A stretch of 64,000 nucleotides of DNA, from assembly GCA_943369295.1 (NCBI GenBank), contig CALRMU020000003.1, forward strand, positions 686,831 through 750,830, written 5' to 3'. The notes beneath the pieces are model-generated. The model searched no databases and had not been told where the DNA came from. It saw only the letters and a list, made by a program, of their open reading frames with translations. The translations under genes were made by a program, and so were the position numbers. The DNA is from JAKRSE01 sp943369295 (lineage in GTDB: Bacteria; Armatimonadota; Fimbriimonadia; Fimbriimonadales; Fimbriimonadaceae). Below, piece by piece: positions 43,445 to 51,520 of the stretch (position 1 is its first letter; the number at the start of each line of letters is the position of its first letter).

Positions 43445-44386
43445 GTGAATTCGCCGGTCGTTGTCCTTAGCGGACAAGCTCACTATGACTTCGCCGTGGA
43501 AGTCTGCAAGTCGCTGGAAACTCCCCTCCACCCGACCACCTTTCGCAAGTTCAGCAACGACTGCCAGTACGTTCAGATTGACGAAAACTGCCGCGAGCAG
43601 GATGTCTTTATCATCCAGCCCTTCGCTCCGCCTGTTTCAGACAACCTGATTGAGCTGATGCTCATGCTGGATGCGGCCCGAGGGGCCAGCGCGAAGCGGA
43701 TCACCGCGGTGATTCCTTACTACGCCTATGCGCGAAGCGACAAAAAGGATGCTCCGCGAATCAGCATTGCCGCCAGGCTTTTTGCCGATGCCCTGGTGAC
43801 CGCTGGCGCCAACCGAGTGCTGACCATGAACCTGCACAGCGAGCAGGTCCACGGCTTCTTTAGCGTCCCGGTAGACCACCTAATTTCTATGAGCGTGATG
43901 GCCGAGCACTACCGCCAGTACGACCTGAGCAATGCGGTTGTGGTTTCTCCAGATTTCGGAAACGCCAAGTACGCCTCTAAATTTGCCCGTCTGCTTGAAA
44001 TTGATGTTGCCGCTGGCAGCAAAAAAAGAATCAACGACGATAAGGTGGTGATTGATACCATTGTTGGCGACGTAAATGGCAAGGACTGCATTGTTATTGA
44101 CGACGAAATTGCCAACGGCGGATCGATGCTTGAGCTTTTAGAAAGGCTGCGCGAACGCGGAGCTAAGAGCGTAAGAATGGCCTGCACTCACGGGCTATTT
44201 ACCAAAAACGCTCTCGGACGCCTGGCATCGCAGGAAGATGTTTTGGAGATTGTCTGCACCAACACCATGCCGATTGCGGAGACAGACCCGAAACTTAAGG
44301 TTCTTAGCGTGGCACCTTTGTTTGCAGAAGCCATTAGGCGAATCCACTTTGGTCAATCTTTGACCAGCATGTTCCCTAAAAACTAA
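43445..44386 (+). CDS. prs: Ribose-phosphate pyrophosphokinase (PRPP synthetase)
   Basis: A 313-aa type-I PRPP synthetase making phosphoribosyl pyrophosphate from ribose-5-phosphate and ATP. Landmarks: FKKFSN-like segment FRKFSNDCQYVQI, PYYAYARSDKKDAPRISIAARLFADAL, the metal/ribose region TMNLHSEQVHGFFSVPVDHL, VVSPDFGNAKYASKFA, and the PRPP loop CIVIDDEIANGGSM (usually DDmidTGGT; here Asn-Gly-Gly). GTG 43445 has no clear Shine-Dalgarno; TACAAA lies seven bases upstream. It is the only plus-strand gene between 35 and 57 kb, divergent from block A and overlapping the end of block B by four bases. Confidence 0.95.
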   Translation: MNSPVVVLSGQAHYDFAVEVCKSLETPLHPTTFRKFSNDCQYVQIDENCREQDVFIIQPFAPPVSDNLIELMLMLDAARGASAKRITAVIPYYAYARSDKKDAPRISIAARLFADALVTAGANRVLTMNLHSEQVHGFFSVPVDHLISMSVMAEHYRQYDLSNAVVVSPDFGNAKYASKFARLLEIDVAAGSKKRINDDKVVIDTIVGDVNGKDCIVIDDEIANGGSMLELLERLRERGAKSVRMACTHGLFTKNALGRLASQEDVLEIVCTNTMPIAETDPKLKVLSVAPLFAEAIRRIHFGQSLTSMFPKN

Positions 44387-45435
44387 GCCGATATCTCGCC
44401 GCTTTCCGCCTGGGTTTCTTTTAAGAAATCTGGGCGGATTTTGTTTTGCCCATCTGCTGTTATCGGGCTGGCCTGAGGGATGCTGGCCTTTAAATCCGGA
44501 AGCGCAAGGCCCTGATGAGAATCTATGGTGATGGGAATCTGCTTCGCTCTAGCCTCAGAAATCAAGCGCAGCATCCTGCCAGTCATAAAAGGACGAAAAT
44601 GGGTGAGAGGGCTTTTTCGGCCGTAGCCTCCCTGCAAAACCAGCCTAATCCGGCTGCCCCAAAGCAGGCTGGGTTCCGTTTCAATAATCAGCCTGGTCGT
44701 TTCTTGGTGGTTCAGCTCACTTCCAGCCGTCGGCATGCCGGGCATTGTCTCTGCGTCCAGTCCAGAAATCAATCCTCGGCTGCGCCTGCTGCCATTTAAA
44801 AGAATCAGGGCGATGGCTAACAAACCAGACCCCATGGCAGTTAAAAAGGCAGCGTTAGACATGCCCTCAAAAACAAGAACACTTCCAGCAAAAAGCAGAA
44901 TCCACCCGATCAGCCTTTCGTACAAAACTCCGTGTTCTAAGCCACCCTTCTTGCCTTCGGTAAAGCCAGGGCCTTCGACCACTATTCCCATTCGGTTAAG
45001 AGTTTCTAAGAAGATGAATCTTCTTAATCCGGCTGAGTTGAGATCAATAAGATCAGGGAGAGTGATTTTAGTTTCTCCCCGTCGCAAAGTAATCAGTCCG
45101 CGCAGACCACCATCAACCTCAACCTTAAGGCCCTCTCGTGAAATCTGCTTATGAAACAAGCGGCTATCGTGAATAACTGCTCCTTGTGTGATCACAAAAC
45201 TGCTTTCGAAAACCACTTTGATGACGAGGTTAAGAAGAGTTGATCCAACAGCCGTGGCAAGAAGGGTGATGAACCAACCTTCAAACCCAGGCCACGCATA
45301 GCTTCTGCCCTGAAGCAGGCTGACCGGAACTTCGATGAGGGTAAAGATCGCCAAAGTCAGCCAGAAGGGCAGCGAAGATCTCAGCAGAGAGATGTCTCTC
45401 ACCCTAAAGCGCGGGGCGGTTTCGTCTCCTTGCAT
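44383..45435 (-). CDS. Cluster membrane protein 8, last gene of block B
   Basis: A 350-aa member with a membrane pair at about 20-75, a beta domain (QGAVIHDSRLFHKQI; KITLPDLIDLNSAGL) ending FIFLETLNRMGIVVEGPGF, a second membrane pair (about 180-220) and a beta domain with SRIRLVLQGGYGRKSPLTHF and the helix LISEARAKQIPITIDSH. The C-terminal tail is polar. It starts two bases after the gene 9 stop, and its 3' end overlaps the convergent prs by four bases. Function unknown. Confidence 0.78.
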   Translation of the reverse strand: MQGDETAPRFRVRDISLLRSSLPFWLTLAIFTLIEVPVSLLQGRSYAWPGFEGWFITLLATAVGSTLLNLVIKVVFESSFVITQGAVIHDSRLFHKQISREGLKVEVDGGLRGLITLRRGETKITLPDLIDLNSAGLRRFIFLETLNRMGIVVEGPGFTEGKKGGLEHGVLYERLIGWILLFAGSVLVFEGMSNAAFLTAMGSGLLAIALILLNGSRRSRGLISGLDAETMPGMPTAGSELNHQETTRLIIETEPSLLWGSRIRLVLQGGYGRKSPLTHFRPFMTGRMLRLISEARAKQIPITIDSHQGLALPDLKASIPQASPITADGQNKIRPDFLKETQAESGEISA

Positions 45436-45437
45436 GC

Positions 45438-46514
45438 TTAAGCTCTTTCTACCACGTCTTGGTTCAGTTCAGCAGCAGGGCTTATCTGCTCTCTGGGCAG
45501 GGGTTTTGCCTCCTGCTTGATGTCCAGAAAGACCTCCTCTTCGTCTGTTGCATCCTGATACACCACCTTAACGCCAATGCCTTTGCTTCGGGCCAGATCG
45601 ATGATATCGAGGGCACCACGGACAAGAGTTAGTTCTCGGTTGACCAAGGTGTGGGTGCGATTGTAGTGAGTGACCAAATGAACGGAAACAGATTCGAACC
45701 AGAACTTAGTAGGATGGACTGTGATGAGAATCTGCTTGATATCGTGCCAAGGAACCTCTTGCTTGAGTCTTCCCTGCAGACAGATTTCTATTCTCTCCTT
45801 TGTCGCCATGGCATAGGATTTCTTTTCCAGCAGAGAGGAACAGATGTAGAAAACTGAATAGATGAGCCAAGGGATGAAGCCTAAAAGATAGTGCCAGGGT
45901 GTAAACCACGGCAGGTTGCCAGTAATTTCAAATGAAAGAGCAACAAGAAAGAAAAGAAGTGGAGATACTGCTACGAGAGCCTCAATTCGGTGAAGCCGAT
46001 CTGACAGATTGTGTTGCTCCTCCTCAGCTTGTTCCCCCTTGCCACCAAAGCCAGGGAAAGTGACTTTGGCTCCCAATCTCTGCAACTCAGCAAGAACTAA
46101 AACTCCTCTTGGCGTCAAATGACGCGAAGTTCCCATTCCATGGAGGGTCGCGTATTGGCCTTCAACATAGGTTCCGATCCGCCCGCTAAAAAATGGATTC
46201 TTGTCGATCCTCTCTTCTACAGTTAAAGCTTCGCTAAGGCTGAGTTCACAGGCTTTTGCCGGTTTCAACGCGCCCTCATTTATCTTAATTCTCTTAATAT
46301 CAACAGAAATGTTCAATGTAGTAAAAACACGGCTCAACTGACTATACAAAACGATGACAAGCGGTGCCACAAAGTCAACTCCAACCGAGCGAAGCAATGT
46401 GTATAGCAGGATAAAAACAACAAGAACTGGAGCATGAGCCGGAAAGAATGCACTCGAAACTAGCAGCCGTGGACCCGAAGCCGTGAGGCGTCGCTGATAG
46501 GGCTTTCCTGCCAA
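45438..46514 (-). CDS. Cluster membrane protein 9 (THY-R subgroup)
   Basis: A 358-aa member of the subgroup with a THYxR motif. Membrane pair 1 is at about 25-65, then a beta domain ending LTPRGVLVLAELQRLGAKVTFPGFG. Membrane pair 2 is at about 185-235, then a beta domain with VSVHLVTHYNRTHTLVNREL and the helix ALDIIDLARSKGIGVKVVYQDA. The two ends show that one module is repeated twice. TTG 46514 directly follows the gene 10 TAG, with GGAGG five to six bases upstream. Function unknown. Confidence 0.8.
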   Translation of the reverse strand: MAGKPYQRRLTASGPRLLVSSAFFPAHAPVLVVFILLYTLLRSVGVDFVAPLVIVLYSQLSRVFTTLNISVDIKRIKINEGALKPAKACELSLSEALTVEERIDKNPFFSGRIGTYVEGQYATLHGMGTSRHLTPRGVLVLAELQRLGAKVTFPGFGGKGEQAEEEQHNLSDRLHRIEALVAVSPLLFFLVALSFEITGNLPWFTPWHYLLGFIPWLIYSVFYICSSLLEKKSYAMATKERIEICLQGRLKQEVPWHDIKQILITVHPTKFWFESVSVHLVTHYNRTHTLVNRELTLVRGALDIIDLARSKGIGVKVVYQDATDEEEVFLDIKQEAKPLPREQISPAAELNQDVVERA

Positions 46515-47669
46515 CTAAACCTCCTCACTAAGCTCAGCTGTGGTCTTGCTCATGTTCGGTCCGTCCAAGTGAGTGCGGTCATGGTCAATTGCCCCCTCAG
46601 AAGAACTACCACTGATAGGATTGAGTTCCAAAGCCAGCCTCGGCTCATCTACCTTTGCCTGTAGATGTAGATAGCGAATGTTGATCCCCTTCTGCTTTGC
46701 CACTTCGAAAAGATTGAGGAAGCCAAATCCAAGCGCTTTCCCCTTGTCTAGTAAAACATAGGTTCTGCCATAGTGGGTCACAGCCTTGATAGATATTCTA
46801 TCCCCAAGCAATCCCTTGTTCTCGGCAACAACTTCAAAGGACTTCAGCTCAACAAATTCCACTTGTAGGGGCCGCTTGCCGAACCGCTCAATTGTCACTT
46901 CCCTATCCGATATGTGAATAGAGTGTAGAAAGCTGCCCTTCGACTCCAAGAGCCAAACACTGACCATAAGGGCGGCCACGAAGCTTGTCAGCACGAAGAT
47001 AATGAGCAGCGGCACCAAATAGCTTCTTGGCAAATAGCCTGTAATAATACTGGCAATGATCCCAATAATAAGTAGACTGGCAGAACTGACCCATGTTAAT
47101 ACCCTCTGCTTTACAAAAGGATCAATTGTTTGCTTGGCATGAGAGACAACTACCGCTTCATCTCCAAATCCGGGGACCTGAACTGCTGCGCCGCGTCTAC
47201 AAAGTTCGGCCAGGAGCAGAACGCCAAACGGAAATAGAAGCTTCCCGTGCCCAATCTTTTCTAGCTTTATGTTCCGGCTAGACTGTACGGAATCTTGCAG
47301 CAGCAATCCTTTTCCAAATTCAGCATCAGGATGCTTCACCGTCGTATCAGCAGTCTGATTCCTAAAGCGTCTCGAACCTTGATAACACTCAAACAGTGAA
47401 TTCATGACAAAGCATGCGGAGCCCCTAAATAAGCCCACCAAGACGACCATCATCAAGCAACCCGAGAGTATGTTGATGTCACTGCTTAAGTGTTTCGGAG
47501 CGCCAGGAATGAATCCTGAGACAATTGAAAGAACAGCTACGACCAAGTACACCCAGAAGAGTGCGGGGGGGCGAGTAGGAGAGAGCCTTACATAGTCTTC
47601 TGCCGGATCCTTCGCAAGCCGCTGCAGCTCAGTCGGCTCTTCTGGCTTTTTTTTACCTGGCCAAAACAT
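46515..47669 (-). CDS. Cluster membrane protein 10 (THY-R subgroup)
   Basis: A 384-aa member with a membrane pair at about 33-80, a beta domain ending LFPFGVLLLAELCRRGAAVQVPGFG, a second pair at about 195-245, and a C-terminal domain with DRISIKAVTHYGRTYVLLDKGKAL and LFEVAKQKGINIRYLHL. The tail carries about 50 polar residues. GGAGGG lies seven bases before the ATG and overlaps the end of gene 11. Function unknown. Confidence 0.8.
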   Translation of the reverse strand: MFWPGKKKPEEPTELQRLAKDPAEDYVRLSPTRPPALFWVYLVVAVLSIVSGFIPGAPKHLSSDINILSGCLMMVVLVGLFRGSACFVMNSLFECYQGSRRFRNQTADTTVKHPDAEFGKGLLLQDSVQSSRNIKLEKIGHGKLLFPFGVLLLAELCRRGAAVQVPGFGDEAVVVSHAKQTIDPFVKQRVLTWVSSASLLIIGIIASIITGYLPRSYLVPLLIIFVLTSFVAALMVSVWLLESKGSFLHSIHISDREVTIERFGKRPLQVEFVELKSFEVVAENKGLLGDRISIKAVTHYGRTYVLLDKGKALGFGFLNLFEVAKQKGINIRYLHLQAKVDEPRLALELNPISGSSSEGAIDHDRTHLDGPNMSKTTAELSEEV

Positions 47670-47672
47670 TCC

Positions 47673-47840
47673 TCATCCCTCCGCCTGCCGGACCTGAGTT
47701 TCATCTGGCGCTGCGTACCGAGCTTCAGTAGATTCAACCGGATCTTGCGCCTTCTCGGCCTTGGCATCCCAGATCACATCAGGAACATCCGCCCCCTTCC
47801 TCAGCTTCTGGTAGACCACAGTCACTCCCTTCCGCCTTGC
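47673..47840. repeat. 168-base direct repeat copy A (3' end of gene 11)
   Basis: It aligns without gaps to 49187-49354; I count about 13 mismatches, most of them in one 20-base patch. The upstream parts of the two genes are far more divergent. Confidence 0.85.
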
Positions 47841-48803
47841 AATCTCCAAAAAGTTGTTTACCCCAAGAGGCAGATACATATAGTTGTCGACAACTTTGTG
47901 CTTTCGGGCGTAATGAGTTTCTAAGTCTACGGAGATTGTGTTTCGATCGAAGCCTTTATCAATGACAGTAACCTTTATAACCTTGATTTCATCAATATGC
48001 AGGTCAAACAAGACCTGATTCCATTTAAGACGCTTTACTCTATCGCCAGCAACCTCAATTGCAGATCGAAATAGTCCTCTCATTCGACCAACTGCCCGGA
48101 TCGACAGCACTAAAGTGTACAAAGTCCAGACCACAGTGAGGGCTACAGTCATAGGAAGGACAAACGGTGAAACTATCATAGGACTGGGCCCTCGTGCGCT
48201 GGACGCCATTTCACTAACCCTATCGTAGTTTGACCAGACCACTGGCATAAAGAATAATCCGTAAACTATACAACAAACCTCCCAAGGAATAATTCTATTT
48301 TCAGTTTGAATGCGCTTCGCAACAGCACCCTCTATGAATGTGCCATAACCTAAAACATCTATAAAGGCGTCTCGTTTCTGAAGGTGGGCCAAGATCAGAA
48401 CAGCCTCAGGCATAAGACCGTAAGATGAACCAAGGCTTACCACAAATTCCCTCGTCGATCTGCTGTTAAACTCTGTCTTTGGTGGTTTGAACAGATTAAA
48501 CTTGGTGTTGCTGCTGACGACCAGTTGAGTAAGATCCAATTGGGTCACATTCCCCGTCTTAGAAATGAAAAAGCTGCTGCCGAAAACACGGAAGGAATTC
48601 CGCATGTTTCTAAAGAGCCAAATCCCAACAACACCGACAATCCCACCAACCAGCATACCAATTGCCAAAAATGGGGAGAAACCTAAGAAGACTAGAGCTA
48701 GGATGATATATACCTTAACCAGAATTCCGAAAGGATACTTGGGTGCCTTGATTTCGAAATCATGGGCGTCTGTAGTTTCGCTAGATCTTGATGAATTCAT
48801 CAT
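47673..48803 (-). CDS. Cluster membrane protein 11 (THY-R subgroup), shares its 3' end with gene 13
   Basis: A 376-aa member. The polar N-terminus ends DFEIKAPKYPFG, followed by a membrane pair (about 28-70), a beta domain ending LMPEAVLILAHLQKRDAFIDVLGYG, a second pair (about 180-235), and a C-terminal domain with ISVDLETHYARKHKVVDNY and FLEIARRKGVTVVYQKLRKG. The last ~55 codons are nearly identical at DNA level to those of gene 13, unlike the rest of the protein. ATG 48803 has GAGGG upstream. Function unknown. Confidence 0.8.
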   Translation of the reverse strand: MMNSSRSSETTDAHDFEIKAPKYPFGILVKVYIILALVFLGFSPFLAIGMLVGGIVGVVGIWLFRNMRNSFRVFGSSFFISKTGNVTQLDLTQLVVSSNTKFNLFKPPKTEFNSRSTREFVVSLGSSYGLMPEAVLILAHLQKRDAFIDVLGYGTFIEGAVAKRIQTENRIIPWEVCCIVYGLFFMPVVWSNYDRVSEMASSARGPSPMIVSPFVLPMTVALTVVWTLYTLVLSIRAVGRMRGLFRSAIEVAGDRVKRLKWNQVLFDLHIDEIKVIKVTVIDKGFDRNTISVDLETHYARKHKVVDNYMYLPLGVNNFLEIARRKGVTVVYQKLRKGADVPDVIWDAKAEKAQDPVESTEARYAAPDETQVRQAEG

Positions 48804-48904
48804 TACATTTCCCTCACTTTCTACTGTTCAGTCGTTTGCCAATCAAGTTCCTGTTCTTCTTCAAAATGGTCCAATAGCAAAGGCTCATATTCTGCCTCGA
48901 CTTC

Positions 48905-49183
48905 TTACGTCACCACCAACTCACCGGACACCTTGATAATGCACGGATAGACTATCTTCATCCCCAAGTCAGGAGAATCCTCCGGAAGCAAACAGCGGCT
49001 GAATATATGAGCCCACCCTCGGTCACAGTCCAGATTTGCTCGAACTCCTTTCGTACTAGATATTGCAATTCTGCTGAATAACCCTGTAAGAGAGCTCGCC
49101 TTGATAGGAATCAACTCGAAAGCCACGCTTGAAAGATCTACTCTGTCCAGTTCATCCGGCTTCCTTTTAGCTAACCCAAACAC
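48905..49183 (-). CDS. Cluster fragment 12: orphan C-terminal piece of a family member
   Basis: A 92-aa frame with no membrane segment. Its last ~60 residues align by eye with the C-terminus of gene 14: RIAISSTKGVRANLD against RISVEIQTHYARSYKLLN, then DLGMKIVYPCIIKVSGELVV against DLGLHIVYRRIVKGSGEMVV. It is thus a remnant of a duplicated member that lost both membrane pairs and the THYxR motif. It may still be translated: the GTG 49183 start has GGAGGG eight bases upstream. Either a degenerate leftover or a small soluble paralogue. Confidence 0.6.
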   Translation of the reverse strand: MFGLAKRKPDELDRVDLSSVAFELIPIKASSLTGLFSRIAISSTKGVRANLDCDRGWAHIFSRCLLPEDSPDLGMKIVYPCIIKVSGELVVT

Positions 49184-49186
49184 CTG

Positions 49187-49354
49187 TCATCCCTCCGTCT
49201 GCCGGACCTGAGTTTCACTTGGTCCCGTGAACTGAGCTTCAGTAGATTCAACCGGATCTTGCGCCTTCTCGGCCTTGGCTTCCCAGATCACATCCGGAAC
49301 ATCCGCCCCCTTTCTCAGCTTCTGGTAGACCACAGTTACTCCCTTCCGCCTTGC
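49187..49354. repeat. 168-base direct repeat copy B (3' end of gene 13)
   Basis: Partner of 47673-47840, in the same orientation and register relative to the stop codons, which suggests gene conversion or a recent partial duplication. Confidence 0.85.
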
Positions 49355-50275
49355 GTGCTCTAGAAAAGTGCTGATGCCGATCGGGACCATCAGGGCCCTG
49401 TCAATCAGCGGAATCTTTCTTGAATAGTGCGTACTAATGGTCACAGAAATCAAATCCCTATCCGATGGCCTTTCAGTCAGAATCACAAAAACTGACTTGA
49501 TTTCGTCGAAGGTCAACTCATGAGCAAGCTTGCCATGCTTCTCAATGACTAGACTTTCTCCCTCAATGTTTAGGGCAAGAGGGTAGATTCCACGTTTGCG
49601 GTTTATAGTCCGCAGGCCCAACAAGCCAGCATACGCACCCCAGCTCAACAAACTGATAAAGATTATCAGAGACAACAAGTCTGATACTGCAGGGTCCAGA
49701 CGGTCGTTGCTCTGTACCATCGCATAGAACAGGAATAGGAAGAACCCACAGACAATCCGATAGATCTCCACAAAAGGAAACCTGACTTCGGCAGGAACTT
49801 TTCCACTTTCCAGCCTTCCACTGTAGTTTCCGTATCCAAGGACATCAATGACTCCCCCTCGCTTCTGAAGCTCGGCGACCAATATGGCTGCTTCTGGGGA
49901 AAGGCTATGAGAGGACCCAAGCCTCTTTGTCACTACACGTGTTGTCATGCTGCAGAGCTCAATTTCCGGATCTTTGAAGAACTGAAACTCACTGCTGCTC
50001 TTGACCCTCAAATCATCAATCAGTAGCTCTTCAACCTTCCCCTGAACTTTAGTCGTTAGTACGCCTTTTTTATAAGTGAACCATTGCCTGGCTTTTCCGC
50101 TTGCCAAAAGAACGATGACGGGCACGAAGCTGACAAAGTAGATCAACGGAATGGCCCCACCCATTGCCAAGTAAAGCACTCCAAAGAGGATCGGATAGGT
50201 TATCGCGAAATACTTCCAGGGAGCTTTGGGGGAGCCTACAGCAAACTCAAATCCCTCTAGGCGTTCCTTGTCTAT
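49187..50275 (-). CDS. Cluster membrane protein 13 (THY-R subgroup), probable AUA start
   Basis: With conventional starts the protein would begin at GTG 50179, inside the first membrane segment. The frame is open upstream to ATA 50275-50273, which overlaps the gene 14 stop (ATAG) and follows AGGAG at seven-base spacing. This adds 32 residues (DKERLEGFEFAVGSPKAPWKY...) that match the N-terminus of gene 11 (DFEIKAPKYPFG). The 362-aa product then has both membrane pairs and the usual beta domains, LSPEAAILVAELQKRGGVIDVLGYG and ISVTISTHYSRKIPLIDRA, ending FLEHARRKGVTVVYQKLRKG. Function unknown. Confidence 0.78.
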   Translation of the reverse strand: MDKERLEGFEFAVGSPKAPWKYFAITYPILFGVLYLAMGGAIPLIYFVSFVPVIVLLASGKARQWFTYKKGVLTTKVQGKVEELLIDDLRVKSSSEFQFFKDPEIELCSMTTRVVTKRLGSSHSLSPEAAILVAELQKRGGVIDVLGYGNYSGRLESGKVPAEVRFPFVEIYRIVCGFFLFLFYAMVQSNDRLDPAVSDLLSLIIFISLLSWGAYAGLLGLRTINRKRGIYPLALNIEGESLVIEKHGKLAHELTFDEIKSVFVILTERPSDRDLISVTISTHYSRKIPLIDRALMVPIGISTFLEHARRKGVTVVYQKLRKGADVPDVIWEAKAEKAQDPVESTEAQFTGPSETQVRQTEG

Positions 50276-51423
50276 TGGATTTCTCCTATCACTTGATTTT
50301 GGTCTACCAGATCTTCGTTGAGCTCTCCAGTTGGATCGAATTCTGACTCACTTTCAAGGAGTGATAAGAGATGGCCCTCCGGATCCACTTCATGAATCAC
50401 CACCATCTCACCTGAACCCTTGACAATGCGCCGATAGACTATGTGCAGCCCCAAATCTCGAGCATGTTCCAGAAAGAGACAGTGACTAAAAGAAAGGGCT
50501 CCTGCTCGGTTTAACAGCTTATAGCTTCGAGCATAATGGGTCTGAATCTCGACAGAAATCCGAGTGATATTGAACCGACCAGGCTCGATTGTGACAAAAA
50601 TCGTCTTGATCTCCTCCAGTTTGACTGCAAAGATCTTCTTGCCAAATTTATGGAGCGCAACCTCCGAGTCGGTCACCTCGACCCAAATAGGGAAAGACTG
50701 ACTCGCGCCTAACAGTGACAGCTTTCGGTTCAACTTGGCGAAAGGCAGCATCATCAAGAACAAGACGATGATTGGAATAATAGTCAGAAGATGAACATGA
50801 TTAAGAAGTAAAGCGATCAGCAGGCCAGAAGCGGCCAGAAAGCACACAATATATACCAAATAAGCCACACCCAGAGCACCATAAATCCGCTCAGTGGATG
50901 GATGCTGTTCAGGAATTTCAAATCTGCCAAATCCTGCGACATTTATGTCAGCGCCCCTTTTCTGCAGTTCAGCCAGCGCCCACACGGTCTCTGCAGAAAG
51001 ATGGAACCCAGTACCCGCATAGGCATAGCTGAAGGCAGTCTTGCGATCCCAGAATTCCATGTACTCATAGGGATTCCAACCGGCCTTCGTTGGGGCTTCA
51101 ACTGTCAGTTGCCTAAACCCAAATGCGTGTTCATCGCTTCCCTGCTGAACATAGATCTTTGCTGTCCCAAATCGATAGACAACTTTGTATTGACTTAGAG
51201 CGGGTCCAATCACGACCATCGCGATAAAAACACCAGTTGGAAAGTCCGGCCAGATAGACTTTGCTATTCCTGTGGCTGTTATCAGCACGATGGCGCCGAC
51301 CAGAGTTTTTAACCAAGCGGGCCAGTGCTTGCGATAAGTGCCTATAACCAGATCAAAGACTTCTGGCTTGGGAGCAGCCTTCCTCCTCTTCTTTCTGAAG
51401 CTCTTCTTCAACCACCCCCACAT
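50272..51423 (-). CDS. Cluster membrane protein 14, first gene of block B (THY-R subgroup)
   Basis: A 383-aa member with a very basic N-terminus (KKSFRKKRRKAAPKPE). Membrane pair 1 is at about 38-75, then a beta domain ending LSAETVWALAELQKRGADINVAGFG, membrane pair 2 at about 185-230, and a C-terminal domain with RISVEIQTHYARSYKLLNRA and FLEHARDLGLHIVYRRIVKGSGEMVV. The tail is acidic. ATG 51423 is preferred to 51450; TACTAT lies about eight bases upstream, so block B may have its own leaderless-type promoter. Function unknown. Confidence 0.78.
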   Translation of the reverse strand: MWGWLKKSFRKKRRKAAPKPEVFDLVIGTYRKHWPAWLKTLVGAIVLITATGIAKSIWPDFPTGVFIAMVVIGPALSQYKVVYRFGTAKIYVQQGSDEHAFGFRQLTVEAPTKAGWNPYEYMEFWDRKTAFSYAYAGTGFHLSAETVWALAELQKRGADINVAGFGRFEIPEQHPSTERIYGALGVAYLVYIVCFLAASGLLIALLLNHVHLLTIIPIIVLFLMMLPFAKLNRKLSLLGASQSFPIWVEVTDSEVALHKFGKKIFAVKLEEIKTIFVTIEPGRFNITRISVEIQTHYARSYKLLNRAGALSFSHCLFLEHARDLGLHIVYRRIVKGSGEMVVIHEVDPEGHLLSLLESESEFDPTGELNEDLVDQNQVIGEIQ

Positions 51424-51464
51424 ACGCTCAGATAGTATCCCAAAACCCACCTAACCCCAGACAC

Positions 51465-51500
51465 TAAAAAGCCGCCTTCCCAAAACACCGGAAAGGCGGC
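51465..51500 (-). terminator. Rho-independent terminator of citrate synthase
   Basis: On the minus strand GCCGCCTTTCC and GGGAAGGCGGC pair over 11 bp (one G-T) around GGTGTTTT and are followed by TTTTT. Confidence 0.95.
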
Positions 51501-51520
51501 CGAACCCACAAAGCAGACGC

